Assembly (NCBI GenBank): GCA_903875605.1
Contig: CAIQWT010000044.1
Coordinates: 1 to 64,000 of the forward strand
DNA from: an uncultured Geobacteraceae bacterium
GTDB taxonomy: Bacteria > Desulfobacterota > Desulfuromonadia > Geobacterales > Pseudopelobacteraceae
DNA length: 64,000 nucleotides
Direction of reading: 5' to 3'
Positions 19,291-29,123 of the stretch are shown piece by piece. The translations under genes and the position numbers were made by a program. The notes beneath the pieces were generated by a model that was not told the origin of the DNA, searched no databases, and saw nothing but the letters and a program-made list of their open reading frames with translations. Within the stretch, counting starts at the first letter, position 1. Every line of letters starts with the position of its first letter.

Positions 19291-22200
19291 CTATAGCGAG
19301 GGTGCTGACCTCCCCTTTAACTCATGAGCACATTCAAGCAGTGTTACTTTCAGCTTTGTTCTGGAAAGAGACTTTGATTCATGCCTGACAACTCCAAAGT
19401 CTTGAGGTTGATTTAAACGATCAGATGTCTCAACAGCCGACAAAACAATAGCCGGGATTGAAGTATTTGATGTGTGCACATGCTTCAACATTTCCAGACC
19501 ATCCATCACCGGCATCATAATATCGGTAATTATTATATCTGGCTGGTGTTTATGGTAGGCAGCCAGGCCTTCAGCACCATCTTTTGCGGTAATCAATTTA
19601 CCTACAAGATCAGTCAGGAACAAGCTGTACATCTCCCGCGTTACTTCATCATCTTCAACATATAAAACGGTAAGATTCTTCAGTTGATCCAGATTCTGAT
19701 TACCGACTTCAATGGTTTTTCTCTGTAACAGTTTCGCCGGTGAGAGCCATTTCTCAAGGACAGCAGCAAGCACCTCTTTTTTGACCGGCTTGGGTATATA
19801 GTCATCCATCCCAGCTTCAAGGCACTTGTCACGATCTTCCTTACCCGTATTGGCTGTCATTGCGATTACCGGTAGATGATGATTGAGAACCCCCGAATCT
19901 TGAGCACGGATTATGCCTGTCGCTTCAAAGCCGTTCATGTTAGGCATCATGCAATCCATCAGCACCAGATCATAGTTAACCTTCGTCAGTGCATCCACCG
20001 CTTCTTGGCCATCTGCAACCACATCAGCGGTGTATCCGAGCGATTTCAATATATGGAGAGCGACTTTTTGATTGATACTGTTGTCTTCAGCCAGAAGAAT
20101 ACGTGCGGTGAGGTCGTCCAAACTGCCAACACTGCGAGGCGCTGTGCCAAGTGTAAGCTTGGGAACATCTTGAGCAGATTTTATGGCTTCAGCGATTTGC
20201 TTTTCAAATCGGGCAGTAAACCAGAAGGTTGAACCTTGTCCATCCTCGCTGACAACACCTATCTCCCCCCCCATAAGCTCAGCCAGTTGCCTACAGATGG
20301 CCAACCCCAGGCCTGTGCCTCCATATTTACGGGTGGTAGAGTTGTCTGCCTGGGTAAAAGGGAAAAAGATGGAGCTCAAATGGGACTCCGGTATGCCGAT
20401 GCCGGTATCGCTAATTTTAAACATGATTGTCAGAAAGTTATCTTGATCTGATACAAGTGACGCAGCGACAGTAACGGCACCCCGCTCGGTGAACTTCAGG
20501 GCATTACCAACCAGATTGGTAATCACTTGCCGGATTCTGGTAGGGTCGCCTTTCATAACTTTGGGCAGAGAAGGCTCGATATTATAGGTTAGAATAATCC
20601 CTTTTTCGTCAGCCCGATAGGACAATAAGCGATTAATATCATCCAGTATCAGACGCAGATCGAAGTATATCAACTCCAGATAAAGCTTGCCCGCCTCAAT
20701 CTTGGAAAAATCGAGGATTTCATCAATCAGTATCAGTAGATTTTCACCACTTCGAGAGATAATCTCAGCATAATCACGCTGTCCTACGCTCAGATCAGTT
20801 TCCAAAAGAAGGCTGGACATGCCGACGACCCCATTCATCGGAGTGCGGATTTCATGACTAATGGTAGCAAGGAATGAGCTTTTTGCCTCGTTTGCCGCTT
20901 CGGATTTGTCGCGAGCATTGGCCAATTCAAACATGGTCAGCTTAAGTTCCGTTATGTTTTCATGTGAAATCACGGCATAGGTTTCACTGGATATTGCAAA
21001 CGCACTGATTTTGCACAGGAACCAGCGCTCTTCTGTCGGCGAATCACAGGTGTATTCTTTGGCAAACTCCCTTTGAGTACAATTCAATACCGACTTTAAA
21101 GCTGCATGGAACTCCTCAGCACCCGAATTATCCTGATGGTCCGTCGAACAGCATGCGTCCAGGTAGTTTGCCCCCTCGCCACAACTGCTAACTACTGCGT
21201 TGTTTTCTTCAGCAAAAGCATTCCATTGCCGATTGGTGATAACAATCTTTCCCGCAGAATCAATAACGCAGATATGGGCGCTTAACCCGTCAATGGTGGC
21301 ACGCATAAACTGTTCACTCTTCTGTAGTTCATCTTCGGCCTGTTTGCTTTTGGTTATATCGTGTGTAGAGGAAAAAATTACTCTCTGACCTTGTAAAGTC
21401 ATTAATTTAAGTGAAACGAACCCCCAGAACTCTGTACCATCAAGACGACGGTGTAGCCATTCAAAACCGATGCTCCCGGTGCGGAGTGCTTCAGCAATCT
21501 TTTCTGAAGCCACTTCTGCGGAACTGCGGCCATTCGGCTGATATTCTGGGGAGAAATTTGCAATTGACAGACCGTGGAACTGTTCGCAACTGCAGTGAAA
21601 CAAATCATTCGCGGCCCTGTTGCAGTCAATAAAAACACCATCTTTGGAGATAATATAGGCATCCGGCGACTCGGTAAAGAGTTGCCGAAAACGGGTCGAA
21701 CTCTCTTCCAGTTCAATTTCGCGGCGCTTGGTTTCATCGAGAAGAGCGTTGAAGGCTCCGCCTAACAGACCTATTTCGTCCGAGCTTATCAAATCAAAAC
21801 GCCGTGATTTGTCTGAATCAAGATGTGATAATTCGCCAATCCTGCGGGTAAATACTTCCAGCGGTCGGGTAATGGTCGATCCGCCCAAATAGCTGAATAA
21901 AGCTGCCAGCATTATCCCCGCTATAGCAACAGCAATGTATACATTTCTGTACTCGGCTACCGGATGAAAGGCATTTTCTACCGGATAGTTCGCTGCCAGT
22001 ATCCAACCGGTTGTGTGCAGGCGCTTGAAAGAGGTCAGGTAGTTGATCCCTTTGGAGTTGGTATTCTCTCCGGATCCTTCAAAGCCTTCTATAGCCTTAT
22101 CAAGAAGTTTATTTAAACCGGGCTTAACATCCTGCTTCATGATACGTGATTTGTCCGGATGGACAATCATGGTACGGTCAGGTGCGATTAGATACATATA

Positions 22201-22800
22201 TCCGTTTGCACCGAGCTTGAGATCATTCAGGGAGCCGAACAGGCTGTCATTTTCTAGCAGGCTAATATTGCCACAGAGTAGCCCGGCAACAGTGCCATCG
22301 GCATCATAAATTGGTGCAGTCATGACAATGGCAGGCTGATTATTCGTTAATGACACGAACGGCTTAGAAATATACGGTTTGCCGGTAACTATGGTTGAGC
22401 GAAAATACTCCCGATAGGCAAAAGAGGTGCCGTATAGTTTCGGATTTGCGGGGGCAGCGGCAATCATTACGCCGTTTTTATCCAGAATGTACAGGCTCGA
22501 TCTGAAAATGGTACGTGTGGCAATGTGGCTCTTTAACCACAACTCTGCATCAGCACCTTGTGACACAAGTGCCGGTTTAGTATTAGCCGCAACGGCAGCA
22601 AGAATATTTTGAGCCTTGAGCATCTCATCATCGAGGGTATGTGCTTCTCGCGAGATTGTCGTGAACTGATGATCAAAAACTTGTTGCCGGATAATATTTT
22701 TGAAACAGAGGTACGTCACTACTGAAATAGCTATCAGTAGAAAGGATACAAAGGCGATATTAGCTACAACCAGTTTTTTTTTGATTCCTGCGAATTTCAT
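19291..22800 (-). CDS. Hybrid sensor histidine kinase: dCache-HAMP-PAS-PAS-HisKA-HATPase-REC-REC
   Basis: A large membrane sensor, 1169 aa. A first membrane helix (about 10-32) and a second (about 285-305) enclose a periplasmic dCache-type domain with D-K-N-G-V-M and Y-R-E-Y-F segments; then HAMP (about 310-365), two PAS domains (about 375-490 and 500-620), HisKA with the phospho-His in [10 protein letters not shown] (about 655), HATPase (760-880; N-box [15 protein letters not shown]), receiver 1 (about 915-1030, M-D-C-M-M-P) and receiver 2 (about 1055-1150, I-T-D-I-M-M-P). Receiver 2 has K-S rather than the usual K-P after the conserved Lys. No HPt domain is present, so an external phosphotransferase may be needed. 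It lies 94 bases downstream of a single-domain receiver gene and is probably co-transcribed. Confidence 0.93.
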   Translation of the reverse strand: MKFAGIKKKLVVANIAFVSFLLIAISVVTYLCFKNIIRQQVFDHQFTTISREAHTLDDEMLKAQNILAAVAANTKPALVSQGADAELWLKSHIATRTIFRSSLYILDKNGVMIAAAPANPKLYGTSFAYREYFRSTIVTGKPYISKPFVSLTNNQPAIVMTAPIYDADGTVAGLLCGNISLLENDSLFGSLNDLKLGANGYMYLIAPDRTMIVHPDKSRIMKQDVKPGLNKLLDKAIEGFEGSGENTNSKGINYLTSFKRLHTTGWILAANYPVENAFHPVAEYRNVYIAVAIAGIMLAALFSYLGGSTITRPLEVFTRRIGELSHLDSDKSRRFDLISSDEIGLLGGAFNALLDETKRREIELEESSTRFRQLFTESPDAYIISKDGVFIDCNRAANDLFHCSCEQFHGLSIANFSPEYQPNGRSSAEVASEKIAEALRTGSIGFEWLHRRLDGTEFWGFVSLKLMTLQGQRVIFSSTHDITKSKQAEDELQKSEQFMRATIDGLSAHICVIDSAGKIVITNRQWNAFAEENNAVVSSCGEGANYLDACCSTDHQDNSGAEEFHAALKSVLNCTQREFAKEYTCDSPTEERWFLCKISAFAISSETYAVISHENITELKLTMFELANARDKSEAANEAKSSFLATISHEIRTPMNGVVGMSSLLLETDLSVGQRDYAEIISRSGENLLILIDEILDFSKIEAGKLYLELIYFDLRLILDDINRLLSYRADEKGIILTYNIEPSLPKVMKGDPTRIRQVITNLVGNALKFTERGAVTVAASLVSDQDNFLTIMFKISDTGIGIPESHLSSIFFPFTQADNSTTRKYGGTGLGLAICRQLAELMGGEIGVVSEDGQGSTFWFTARFEKQIAEAIKSAQDVPKLTLGTAPRSVGSLDDLTARILLAEDNSINQKVALHILKSLGYTADVVADGQEAVDALTKVNYDLVLMDCMMPNMNGFEATGIIRAQDSGVLNHHLPVIAMTANTGKEDRDKCLEAGMDDYIPKPVKKEVLAAVLEKWLSPAKLLQRKTIEVGNQNLDQLKNLTVLYVEDDEVTREMYSLFLTDLVGKLITAKDGAEGLAAYHKHQPDIIITDIMMPVMDGLEMLKHVHTSNTSIPAIVLSAVETSDRLNQPQDFGVVRHESKSLSRTKLKVTLLECAHELKGRSAPSL

Positions 22801-22894
22801 GTGAGCCTCAAAACAATACGCGGGTCTAATACACAGACTATCTCCAGATCTTTATCCTTTGCTCTTACGCCTTGAATACTTATTACGTGCAGCT

Positions 22895-23305
22895 TTATTC
22901 ATATACATAGGATTTTCCCCTGATATTATCAGCAATCCAGTTGTTCACCACAGCAAGCAAAACATCGCTATCGCAAGGTTTTGGAATGTGTGTGGAGATT
23001 ACACCGGATTTAAGCGAGGCAATAATATCTTTGCCCGGTGCTACACCTGTCAGGAGAATGCGGAATGAATCCGGTTGCAACTCGCAAGTGGCGGCCAGGA
23101 ACTCTATGCCATTCATGCCTGGCATCCGGTAATCGGAAATAATTACATCAAACATGCGACCATGTTGCAGAACAGCAAGTCCCTCCGCACCTGATTCTAC
23201 GGTAACAACGATGCAACCTGTATCGACCAAAACTTTGCGTAGTGAGCTCAGAATGGCGGTCTCATCATCAACCGCCAGGATTTTTACCAGAGCCTTGTTT
23301 TGCAT
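22895..23305 (-). CDS. Single-domain response regulator
   Basis: A 136-aa receiver with acidic pair Asp13/Asp14, phospho-acceptor Asp58 (I-I-S-D-Y-R-M-P-G-M-N-G), Thr in L-L-T-G and Lys109 in H-I-P-K-P. The last about 20 residues extend beyond the fold without a recognisable output domain. The sequence I-I-S-D-Y-R-M-P-G is typical of receivers found with hybrid kinases and HD-GYP or GGDEF regulators. It lies just upstream of the hybrid kinase 19291-22800 and is the natural candidate to receive phosphate from it. Its start overlaps the end of a receiver-domain fragment at 23284-23436. Confidence 0.88.
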   Translation of the reverse strand: MQNKALVKILAVDDETAILSSLRKVLVDTGCIVVTVESGAEGLAVLQHGRMFDVIISDYRMPGMNGIEFLAATCELQPDSFRILLTGVAPGKDIIASLKSGVISTHIPKPCDSDVLLAVVNNWIADNIRGKSYVYE

Positions 23306-23436
23306 TGAGTCATTCTCCGTTCGAACTCGCGAATGTAACGCAGCGCTTCTTCATGGTTGACAGCGATAACGCAATCAAAATACTCCGCCAGCAACTTGTT
23401 CAGAATTTGCCGCGAAATAAAATCATCCTCTACTAT
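23284..23436 (-). pseudogene. 5'-truncated receiver-domain (CheY-like) gene remnant
   Basis: Reading the minus strand from 23436 gives an open frame of 49 codons beginning I-V-E-D-D-F-I-S-R-Q-I-L and continuing F-D-C-V-I-A-V-N-H-E-E-A-L. This is the first beta-alpha-beta part of a response-regulator receiver, with its acidic residues. There is no start codon: a TAA stands directly before the Ile codon, and the missing first few residues are replaced by the inverted repeat 23435-23468. The phospho-acceptor strand and the rest of the domain are absent. The frame runs on 22 bases into the receiver gene at 23305. It is a relic, probably left by deletion between neighbouring receiver genes (inference). 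Confidence 0.75.
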
Positions 23437-23468
23437 TTAACATCTCAAGTGATCCTAAGATGTTAAAT
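23435..23468. terminator. Perfect 11-bp inverted repeat just after the chemoreceptor gene
   Basis: ATTTAACATCT (23435-23445) and AGATGTTAAAT (23458-23468) are perfect inverted repeats around 12 bases, beginning at the base after the stop of the chemoreceptor gene (23469). It could act as a terminator or 3' stabiliser, but the stem is AT-rich and no clear T-run follows on the minus strand. It coincides with the truncation point of the receiver remnant, so it could also be a scar of the rearrangement. Confidence 0.5.
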
Positions 23469-25142
23469 TCAGAACTTCTCAAACTCATCATCCAGATGAT
23501 CCGGCCCGGCAGTGCCTAATTGAAGATGTACGCCGCCTGATGCTCGTTTGGCGGGACTTGTCGAGCTTTTTGCGTGCGCGATCTGCATCTTTTTTGCCGG
23601 TTTGCGACTACTTGCAGCCATCGAACTCCGCGTCTGATTGCCGATATTAAAGAAGCTGATCGAATCCTGAAGCTGCTCCGCCTGACTGGAGAGTTCTTCC
23701 GAAGTTGAGGCCATCTCCTCAGATGCTGAGGCGTTCTGCTGGATAACCTGATCAAGCTGCTGAATCGCCTTGTTGATCTGCTCAGCGCCGGTATCCTGCT
23801 CTTTACTGGAGGCGGCAATCTCCTGCACCAGCTGTGCAGTCTTCTGGATATCGGGAACCATCTTGGTTAACATGTCGCCAGCCTGCTCGGCAATCGCGAC
23901 GCTGCGGGTAGATAGGCTCGATATCTCTCCGGCGGCGGACTGGCTCCGTTCGGCAAGCTTGCGAACTTCCGAGGCGACTACGGCAAAACCTTTGCCATGC
24001 TCTCCGGCGCGGGCCGCTTCAATGGCGGCGTTCAGAGCCAGAAGGTTGGTCTGTCGGGCGATCTCTTCGATGATGCTGATCTTGGAAGCGATTTCCTTCA
24101 TTGCGGCAACGGTCTCAATAACAGACTTGCCGCCGTCTTTGGCATCGACAGAACTCTTGATGGAGATTTTCTCGGTCTGCATGGCATTATCGGTATTCTG
24201 ACGGATGCTGGAGGCCATCTCTTCCATACTGGATGAAATTTCTTCGGCGGAAGCTGCCTGCTCTGTTGCGCCCTGGCTCATCTGCTGAGCGGTAGCAGAA
24301 AGCTCCTGACTGCCGGAGGCGACGTTGTTAGCGGCGGCCGTAACGTCGCCAACAATGCTGCCAAGCTTGGCCACCATTTCGTTGAGCGCCTGAGCAAGTT
24401 GGCCTATTTCATCCTTCTGATCCAGATCAATCTTCTGGGTCAGATCTCCGGCAGCAACCGACTGGGCAAAAAGGACACCCTTGCGCAGGGGATTGCTGAT
24501 GATGTTGGAGATGAATAAACCGAAAAGGATGGAAATGAGAACGCCGGCGATACAGAGGCCGATCATAATGTTACTCGCATTCTTCGCAATAACCCCGTTT
24601 TCCTCTTCAGTCAATTTGGCCTGCTTCATCTTGGCTTCCTGAAGTTTATCAAGCATCTCCTGCTCAAAAAAAGCCGCCTTTTTGCCATCAACTTTTATTA
24701 TATCAAGGGCTTCCTTGTCCTTATCGGCCATTGCCAAAGGGGTTACCCGATCAATGATCTGGCCATACCCTTCCCGACTCTTTTTAAATTCCTCAAAAAG
24801 CTTGCGACCTTCTTCTGTCAAAATTGTTTTCTCGAATGCAGCTGATTTTTCTGACATGTCAGCTCGTAACTTCTTGATAGTGTCAATCGCCACCTGCTTC
24901 TCAGCTGCATTATCAGCCTCCACAAGCCCGCGAATATTTATGCGAATACGCTGAAAAGCAGTCGACATATCGCCCAGATCGCTAATTGGCACGGTGATTT
25001 TGTTGTACATTTTATCACCGTTGTCATCGAGTTTCTTCAGTTCGACAATGCCAATCACGCCGATTACCAGAGCAATAAGCGCCACAACAACAAACGCCGA
25101 TAACAACTTCACACTGATTTTCAGATTGTAGTACCAACTCAT
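23469..25142 (-). CDS. Methyl-accepting chemotaxis protein (4HB-type sensor)
   Basis: A transmembrane chemoreceptor of 557 aa: N-terminal membrane helix (about 10-32), periplasmic four-helix-bundle sensor domain (about 35-185), second membrane helix (about 188-212), HAMP (about 212-265) and a cytoplasmic signalling coiled coil. The kinase-control tip is intact ([22 protein letters not shown], about 360-380). The C-terminus is an Ala/Ser/Lys-rich tail without a CheR-binding pentapeptide. It is downstream of cheX-cheW on the same strand; no cheA is in this cluster, so the kinase must be encoded elsewhere (a CheA is at 144-1772). Confidence 0.95.
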   Translation of the reverse strand: MSWYYNLKISVKLLSAFVVVALIALVIGVIGIVELKKLDDNGDKMYNKITVPISDLGDMSTAFQRIRINIRGLVEADNAAEKQVAIDTIKKLRADMSEKSAAFEKTILTEEGRKLFEEFKKSREGYGQIIDRVTPLAMADKDKEALDIIKVDGKKAAFFEQEMLDKLQEAKMKQAKLTEEENGVIAKNASNIMIGLCIAGVLISILFGLFISNIISNPLRKGVLFAQSVAAGDLTQKIDLDQKDEIGQLAQALNEMVAKLGSIVGDVTAAANNVASGSQELSATAQQMSQGATEQAASAEEISSSMEEMASSIRQNTDNAMQTEKISIKSSVDAKDGGKSVIETVAAMKEIASKISIIEEIARQTNLLALNAAIEAARAGEHGKGFAVVASEVRKLAERSQSAAGEISSLSTRSVAIAEQAGDMLTKMVPDIQKTAQLVQEIAASSKEQDTGAEQINKAIQQLDQVIQQNASASEEMASTSEELSSQAEQLQDSISFFNIGNQTRSSMAASSRKPAKKMQIAHAKSSTSPAKRASGGVHLQLGTAGPDHLDDEFEKF

Positions 25143-25178
25143 AATGCCTCCCTTTTCCTGTATAGTTTTTGAATCTAA

Positions 25179-25655
25179 TTATTCCTGATCGGAAACAGCA
25201 GCCAGCTCTTCACTTGAAAAGACTTTATCAATATCCAGAATCATCACAAAGCGCCCGTCATGTTTTCCCATGCCCTTGAGAAAATCGGTGTTCAACTGTG
25301 TGCCAATATGAGGCGCGACCTCGATCTGCTCCGCTTCCATCTCGATAACTTCCTGTACCGAATCGGCAAGACAGCCAAGTACTACGGTCTCACCATCCAT
25401 TGCCACCTCAACTACGATTATGCAGGTGTTGACTGTGCGCTCCGATTCACTCATACCGAATTTGAGTCGCAAATCGATCACCGGTACCACACTGCCGCGC
25501 AGGTTAATCACCCCTCGCATAAAATCCGGAGTCTGCGGAACCTTGGTAATTGTGGTGATCTCCAAAATCTCGCGTACTCTCCCGACATCAACCGTGAAGA
25601 CTTCGTCGTCAAGCTTGAATGTCAGATACTGGGTTGCTTCTACTGTCTCTTCCAT
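25179..25655 (-). CDS. cheW: Chemotaxis adaptor CheW
   Basis: CheW links receptors to CheA. The product from 25655 is 158 aa, a single CheW domain: Q-Y-L-T-F-K-L near residue 9, V-R-E-I-L-E, then the hallmark V-I-N-L-R-G-S-V-V-P-V-I-D-L-R-L-K-F-G near 50-70, and a C-terminal M-I-L-D-I-D-K-V-F. The start at 25655 has GGAGGAG 9 bases upstream; reading further up to 25775 would run into cheX and is not supported. It lies between cheX and the chemoreceptor 23469-25142. Confidence 0.95.
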   Translation of the reverse strand: MEETVEATQYLTFKLDDEVFTVDVGRVREILEITTITKVPQTPDFMRGVINLRGSVVPVIDLRLKFGMSESERTVNTCIIVVEVAMDGETVVLGCLADSVQEVIEMEAEQIEVAPHIGTQLNTDFLKGMGKHDGRFVMILDIDKVFSSEELAAVSDQE

Positions 25656-25719
25656 AAGGGATGCTCCTCCTTTTTTATTGATGCTATTAAAGGCGTGACA
25701 TAAGAACGATAAGCGTGCA

Positions 25720-26220
25720 TTAGGCTTCCATTTCCAGATAAAGGCTAACCAAAAAGCTCTCCGTACCACATTCAAACATGAGCGCCAATGTGTTCAGTGC
25801 GACCCCTACTGACATCATATATTCATCTCCTGATATCACTGACGGAGTTGAAAGTCGTACCTCATGACCTTCATTCACAAAGTGGTGCTTGAATGAACCA
25901 CCCATCATATTTACTATTTCTCCAAGTGCATCATTCACTTCATCATCACATTCCGTACCATCCATCCCGAGCATTTTGCTGGTAAAGTCTATCGCCAGTT
26001 TTTTCGATGTATTGAGACCGATCATACCGTTGTAGCAGCCGGCGAATCCGACCAGCGCGGAGACACTATCAGTGAATTTAGTTTTCACATCTGCTGTTTG
26101 GCATGACGAGATCGATATCCCAACCATCGTGGAAAAGATTTCCCGTACATCGACATCAAGAAGCTTGATAAGTTGTTCTTCTGTGGTTTGAAGCTGGGCA
26201 AGAATTTCCGGGTTAATCAT
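25720..26220 (-). CDS. cheX: CheX-type CheY-phosphatase
   Basis: A 166-aa CheX/CheC-family protein. The key E-x-x-N phosphatase motif is visible in L-G-E-I-V-N-M-M-G-G (about residues 96-105), preceded by an acidic loop. CheX dimers strip phosphate from CheY and so end the signal in organisms without CheZ. A second C-terminal part shows V-G-V-A-L-N-T and a beta-rich end typical of the fold. It sits between two chemoreceptor genes with cheW 64 bases downstream, in the same direction, which fits a role in adaptation or signal termination. Confidence 0.85.
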   Translation of the reverse strand: MINPEILAQLQTTEEQLIKLLDVDVREIFSTMVGISISSCQTADVKTKFTDSVSALVGFAGCYNGMIGLNTSKKLAIDFTSKMLGMDGTECDDEVNDALGEIVNMMGGSFKHHFVNEGHEVRLSTPSVISGDEYMMSVGVALNTLALMFECGTESFLVSLYLEMEA

Positions 26221-26331
26221 GGTGTTCCTTCCTTAAGATGTTTTTCCTCGACTCAACAATATAAACCTTCCAATCAGTGCGAGAATCTCTGGTGTTGCTG
26301 AAATATACAATGTTTGCTCCGATGGAGAATT

Positions 26332-27969
26332 CTACAGCTTAAACTGCCGAACCAACCGCTGCAATTCCTCGGCATTGCCGCTCAACTGTGCCGCTGCCGT
26401 GGCCGATTCATGAGCGCCTTGTGAGGTCTGCTGCACCACTTCGGTGATCTGCATCATGTTGTTAGAAATCTCACCGGTTGTGGCGGTCTGCTCTTCGGCT
26501 GCGGTGGCAATCTGGTTGACCTGCATGGCAACGTCATTAATCTGCTGCAGAATATCCTGTAACGCCTGGCCGGACTTTGCCGCTTCTTCAGTGCCGGTCT
26601 CAACCTGCTGAACACCCTGCTCCATTGCGGCAACAGCGCCTTTGGTTTCCCTCTGGATGGCTTTAATCATTTCGCTGATTTCTTTTGTGGCGCGGGTGGT
26701 GCGTTCGGCCAAGGCACGGACTTCATCGGCGACAACGGCAAAACCACGACCCTGTTCACCGGCGCGGGCGGCTTCGATGGCGGCATTCAGCGCCAGCAGA
26801 TTGGTCTGATCGGCAATATCTTCAATGGTGCCAATAATCGCACCGATCTGATCAGAACGCTGCCCGAGGCCTTCTACTGTTTTGGCGGATTCCTGGACCT
26901 TCTGAGCAATCTGTTCCATTACGGCAACGGTTCTGCCAACAACCATGCCGCCGTCGCTGGCGGATTGGGAGGCTCGCTGGGCACCTTCGGCCGCCATCTG
27001 ACAGTTCTGAGCGATATCACCTGATGTAGCCGACATTTCTTCACCGGCGGTGGCGACGGTGCTCGCCTGAGCGGCAACTTCTTCGGCACCGGTGGCGATA
27101 TGTTCTGCGGTGGCCTGGAGCTGAGTGGACGCGGCGGCCACCTGGGTGGAGGTGTTGGAAATCTGGCTTATGATGCTGTGGAGTTTGTCGATAAAAAGAT
27201 TGAACATCCGGCTGACCTGGGCGATTTCGTCGCTGCCGCTGGTATCAAGGCGTTTGGTCAGATCCCCTTCTCCCTGGGCGATGTCAGTGGTGCGTTCCAG
27301 AAACACGGCCAGAGGTTTGGTGATAGAGCGGATGATTATGGTGGCCAGGGTGAAGGCCAGGATGAAGGCGATAACGGCCAAGGCAACAATTGTATTCTGA
27401 ATTTTGCCGCTGCTGGCAATCGCATTTTTAACAGTCGCTTCCATCCGTTCATCAATCTGCTCGGCAAATTCCATTATCATTTTTTGGCCTTCATCAGCCG
27501 ATTTTTTGTAAGGCCCCATGGCCATGTTGCCATCTTGCGGTGTGTTTATCTTGCCAGCTTTGATCTCTTCGTACACCTTGTCAAAACCGGCTTCGTACTC
27601 TTTTATCAGCTTTGCGATGGTGCTTATTGTTTCTTTATCTTTGGGGGTATCCACAAGTTTTGCCAACTGCTCCATCTGCTTGTGAAATCGTTCGCCGTTG
27701 TCATCAAACTTTTTCATGTATTCGTCAGTCTTTACGCGGTCCTCGATGTTCAGGAACAGATCTTTTTCATAACGGCGAAAGATGTTCATGTTGGCGCGGG
27801 TGCGCTGAGCATATTCCACCTGCTTGGCATCATCGTGTGCAACATCAATGAGGTGCGCTTCCAGTTTTTCCATGCCGATGTAACCGGCGGCACCGATAAT
27901 GGCTATGAACAACAGCATGATGATAAAGGCGACGATGAGGCGGGTACTGATTTTTAGCTTGGTAAGCAT
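26332..27969 (-). CDS. Methyl-accepting chemotaxis protein (4HB-type sensor)
   Basis: A chemoreceptor of 545 aa with membrane helices at about 10-32 and 190-212, a periplasmic four-helix-type sensor between them with a R[10 protein letters not shown] segment, HAMP (212-265), and the signalling domain with tip [23 protein letters not shown] (about 365-385) and F-A-V-V-A-D-E-V-R. It ends L-V-R-Q-F-K-L, the frequent C-terminus of this receptor class, with no CheR tether. It differs from the receptor at 23469-25142 in sensor and methylation helices, so they are not recent duplicates. A decayed cheW lies directly upstream. Confidence 0.95.
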   Translation of the reverse strand: MLTKLKISTRLIVAFIIMLLFIAIIGAAGYIGMEKLEAHLIDVAHDDAKQVEYAQRTRANMNIFRRYEKDLFLNIEDRVKTDEYMKKFDDNGERFHKQMEQLAKLVDTPKDKETISTIAKLIKEYEAGFDKVYEEIKAGKINTPQDGNMAMGPYKKSADEGQKMIMEFAEQIDERMEATVKNAIASSGKIQNTIVALAVIAFILAFTLATIIIRSITKPLAVFLERTTDIAQGEGDLTKRLDTSGSDEIAQVSRMFNLFIDKLHSIISQISNTSTQVAAASTQLQATAEHIATGAEEVAAQASTVATAGEEMSATSGDIAQNCQMAAEGAQRASQSASDGGMVVGRTVAVMEQIAQKVQESAKTVEGLGQRSDQIGAIIGTIEDIADQTNLLALNAAIEAARAGEQGRGFAVVADEVRALAERTTRATKEISEMIKAIQRETKGAVAAMEQGVQQVETGTEEAAKSGQALQDILQQINDVAMQVNQIATAAEEQTATTGEISNNMMQITEVVQQTSQGAHESATAAAQLSGNAEELQRLVRQFKL

Positions 27970-28022
27970 TTATGTCTCTCTTTTTTGCGTGTTATTTTTT
28001 ATCTTTATGTAGCCATCTTTTC

Positions 28023-28360
28023 CTACAGCTCCCCAAAAGGCTCCCGTTCGTCGTCCGAAAACATTCGGTCAATATCCATGATGATAAAAGTCGTTCGGCG
28101 TGGTTGAACACACCCGTAATGAACTCCTGACCGACGCCACCTGATAACACCATCGATGGTGGCGGCTGGATTTCGCTGCTGTGGATGCGGATGACTCCGG
28201 TAACGGCATCCACAATGAAACCGGTCAGGCTACCACAAACATCCATGATAATTATTCTTGTCTGGCTGTTTTTTGCGCTCTCCATCAGATTGAAGCGCCT
28301 GCGCATGGAGATGTTTTGTGTGACCTTGCCGCGCAGATTGATGATGCCCTCGACATGCAT
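28023..28360 (-). pseudogene. Decayed cheW (5' truncation plus frameshift)
   Basis: The frame beginning at 28360 enters in mid-domain: V-E-G-I-I-N-L-R-G-K-V then R-R-R-F-N-L, which in CheW lies near residue 50. The first about 45 residues are missing, a TAA stands directly before the ATG, and no ribosome site is seen. After V-F-N-H-A-E-R-L the frame loses CheW similarity; shifting by one base restores F-I-I-M-D-I-D-R-M-F-S-D-D-E up to a TAG at 28023. The shift is explained by loss of one T in a T-run (A-run at 28086-28089 on the plus strand). Both lesions together make a functional product unlikely. The hallmark sequence also has V-T-Q-N-I-S-M where V-I-P-V-I-D-L is usual, a sign of further drift. 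It is just upstream of the chemoreceptor 26332-27969. Confidence 0.85.
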
Positions 28361-28496
28361 TTAACAGATAGCTGTAATAATATTCATTAGTGTGTGCATA
28401 ATAACCGCAGTTCTGCCAGCTGTATATTCATACAAATGACTAGAAGGAAAAATAATTTCAGATGGATTTGTTACTAAAAGAAAAAGGAGGAAGGGA

Positions 28497-29123
28497 TTAA
28501 ACAGTGGTCATTAATTCAGTAATAACCGCCCAGCGGGCAAGATTTGCTGCATTTGGAACATCGAGTTTCTTCATCAAGTTCGCACGGTGCACTTGCACGG
28601 TATTGATCTTAATTCCTAATCGATTGGCAATTTCTTTGGAAGTATAGCCCTGGCCCACCAGAATCAGGATTTCCTGCTCCCGTTCAGTAATCTGTTGGGT
28701 CAGTTGCGCAAATTCCTCATGAAGAGCGGTTGTTTTATCGTGTCGATAAATTAACTTAAAACGATGCAGACGCGCAATAACCGCAGATATCAACTCTTCG
28801 GAAGAAAACGGTTTGGTCAGGTAGTCATCGGCTCCTTTGCTCATGCCGCTGCGTTGGTTGCTGCGATCCGATAGGGCGGTAACAAAAATAAAGGGGATAT
28901 CGGCGTGGCTGCTGTCTTGCTTCAAAAACTCAAGTACAGAGTGCCCATCCATTTCCGGCATCATGATGTCACATAAGATAAGATCAGGACAATGTTCATT
29001 GATCATGGCAATGCCTAAGGCACCGTTTTCTGCTGTCCGGACATTAAAACCCTCCTTCTGAAGAATCAGAGCCGTAGAATTACGGCATGGAGCATCGTCT
29101 TCAATTATCAGAATTGAGTTCAT
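28497..29123 (-). CDS. NarL/FixJ-type response regulator
   Basis: A 208-aa DNA-binding regulator. Receiver domain (about 1-120) with acidic pair Asp9/Asp10, phospho-acceptor Asp52 (L-C-D-I-M-M-P-E-M-D-G), and Lys in L-T-K-P-F; then a LuxR-type helix-turn-helix (about 143-205) with T-x-R-E-Q-E-I-L and Y-T-S-K-E-I-A-N-R-L-G-I-K-x-N-T-V-x-V-H-R. Its ATG overlaps the stop of the sensor kinase 29120-32041 (ATGA), so the two form a coupled two-component pair. Targets are unknown; the adjoining chemotaxis genes are candidates. Confidence 0.94.
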   Translation of the reverse strand: MNSILIIEDDAPCRNSTALILQKEGFNVRTAENGALGIAMINEHCPDLILCDIMMPEMDGHSVLEFLKQDSSHADIPFIFVTALSDRSNQRSGMSKGADDYLTKPFSSEELISAVIARLHRFKLIYRHDKTTALHEEFAQLTQQITEREQEILILVGQGYTSKEIANRLGIKINTVQVHRANLMKKLDVPNAANLARWAVITELMTTV

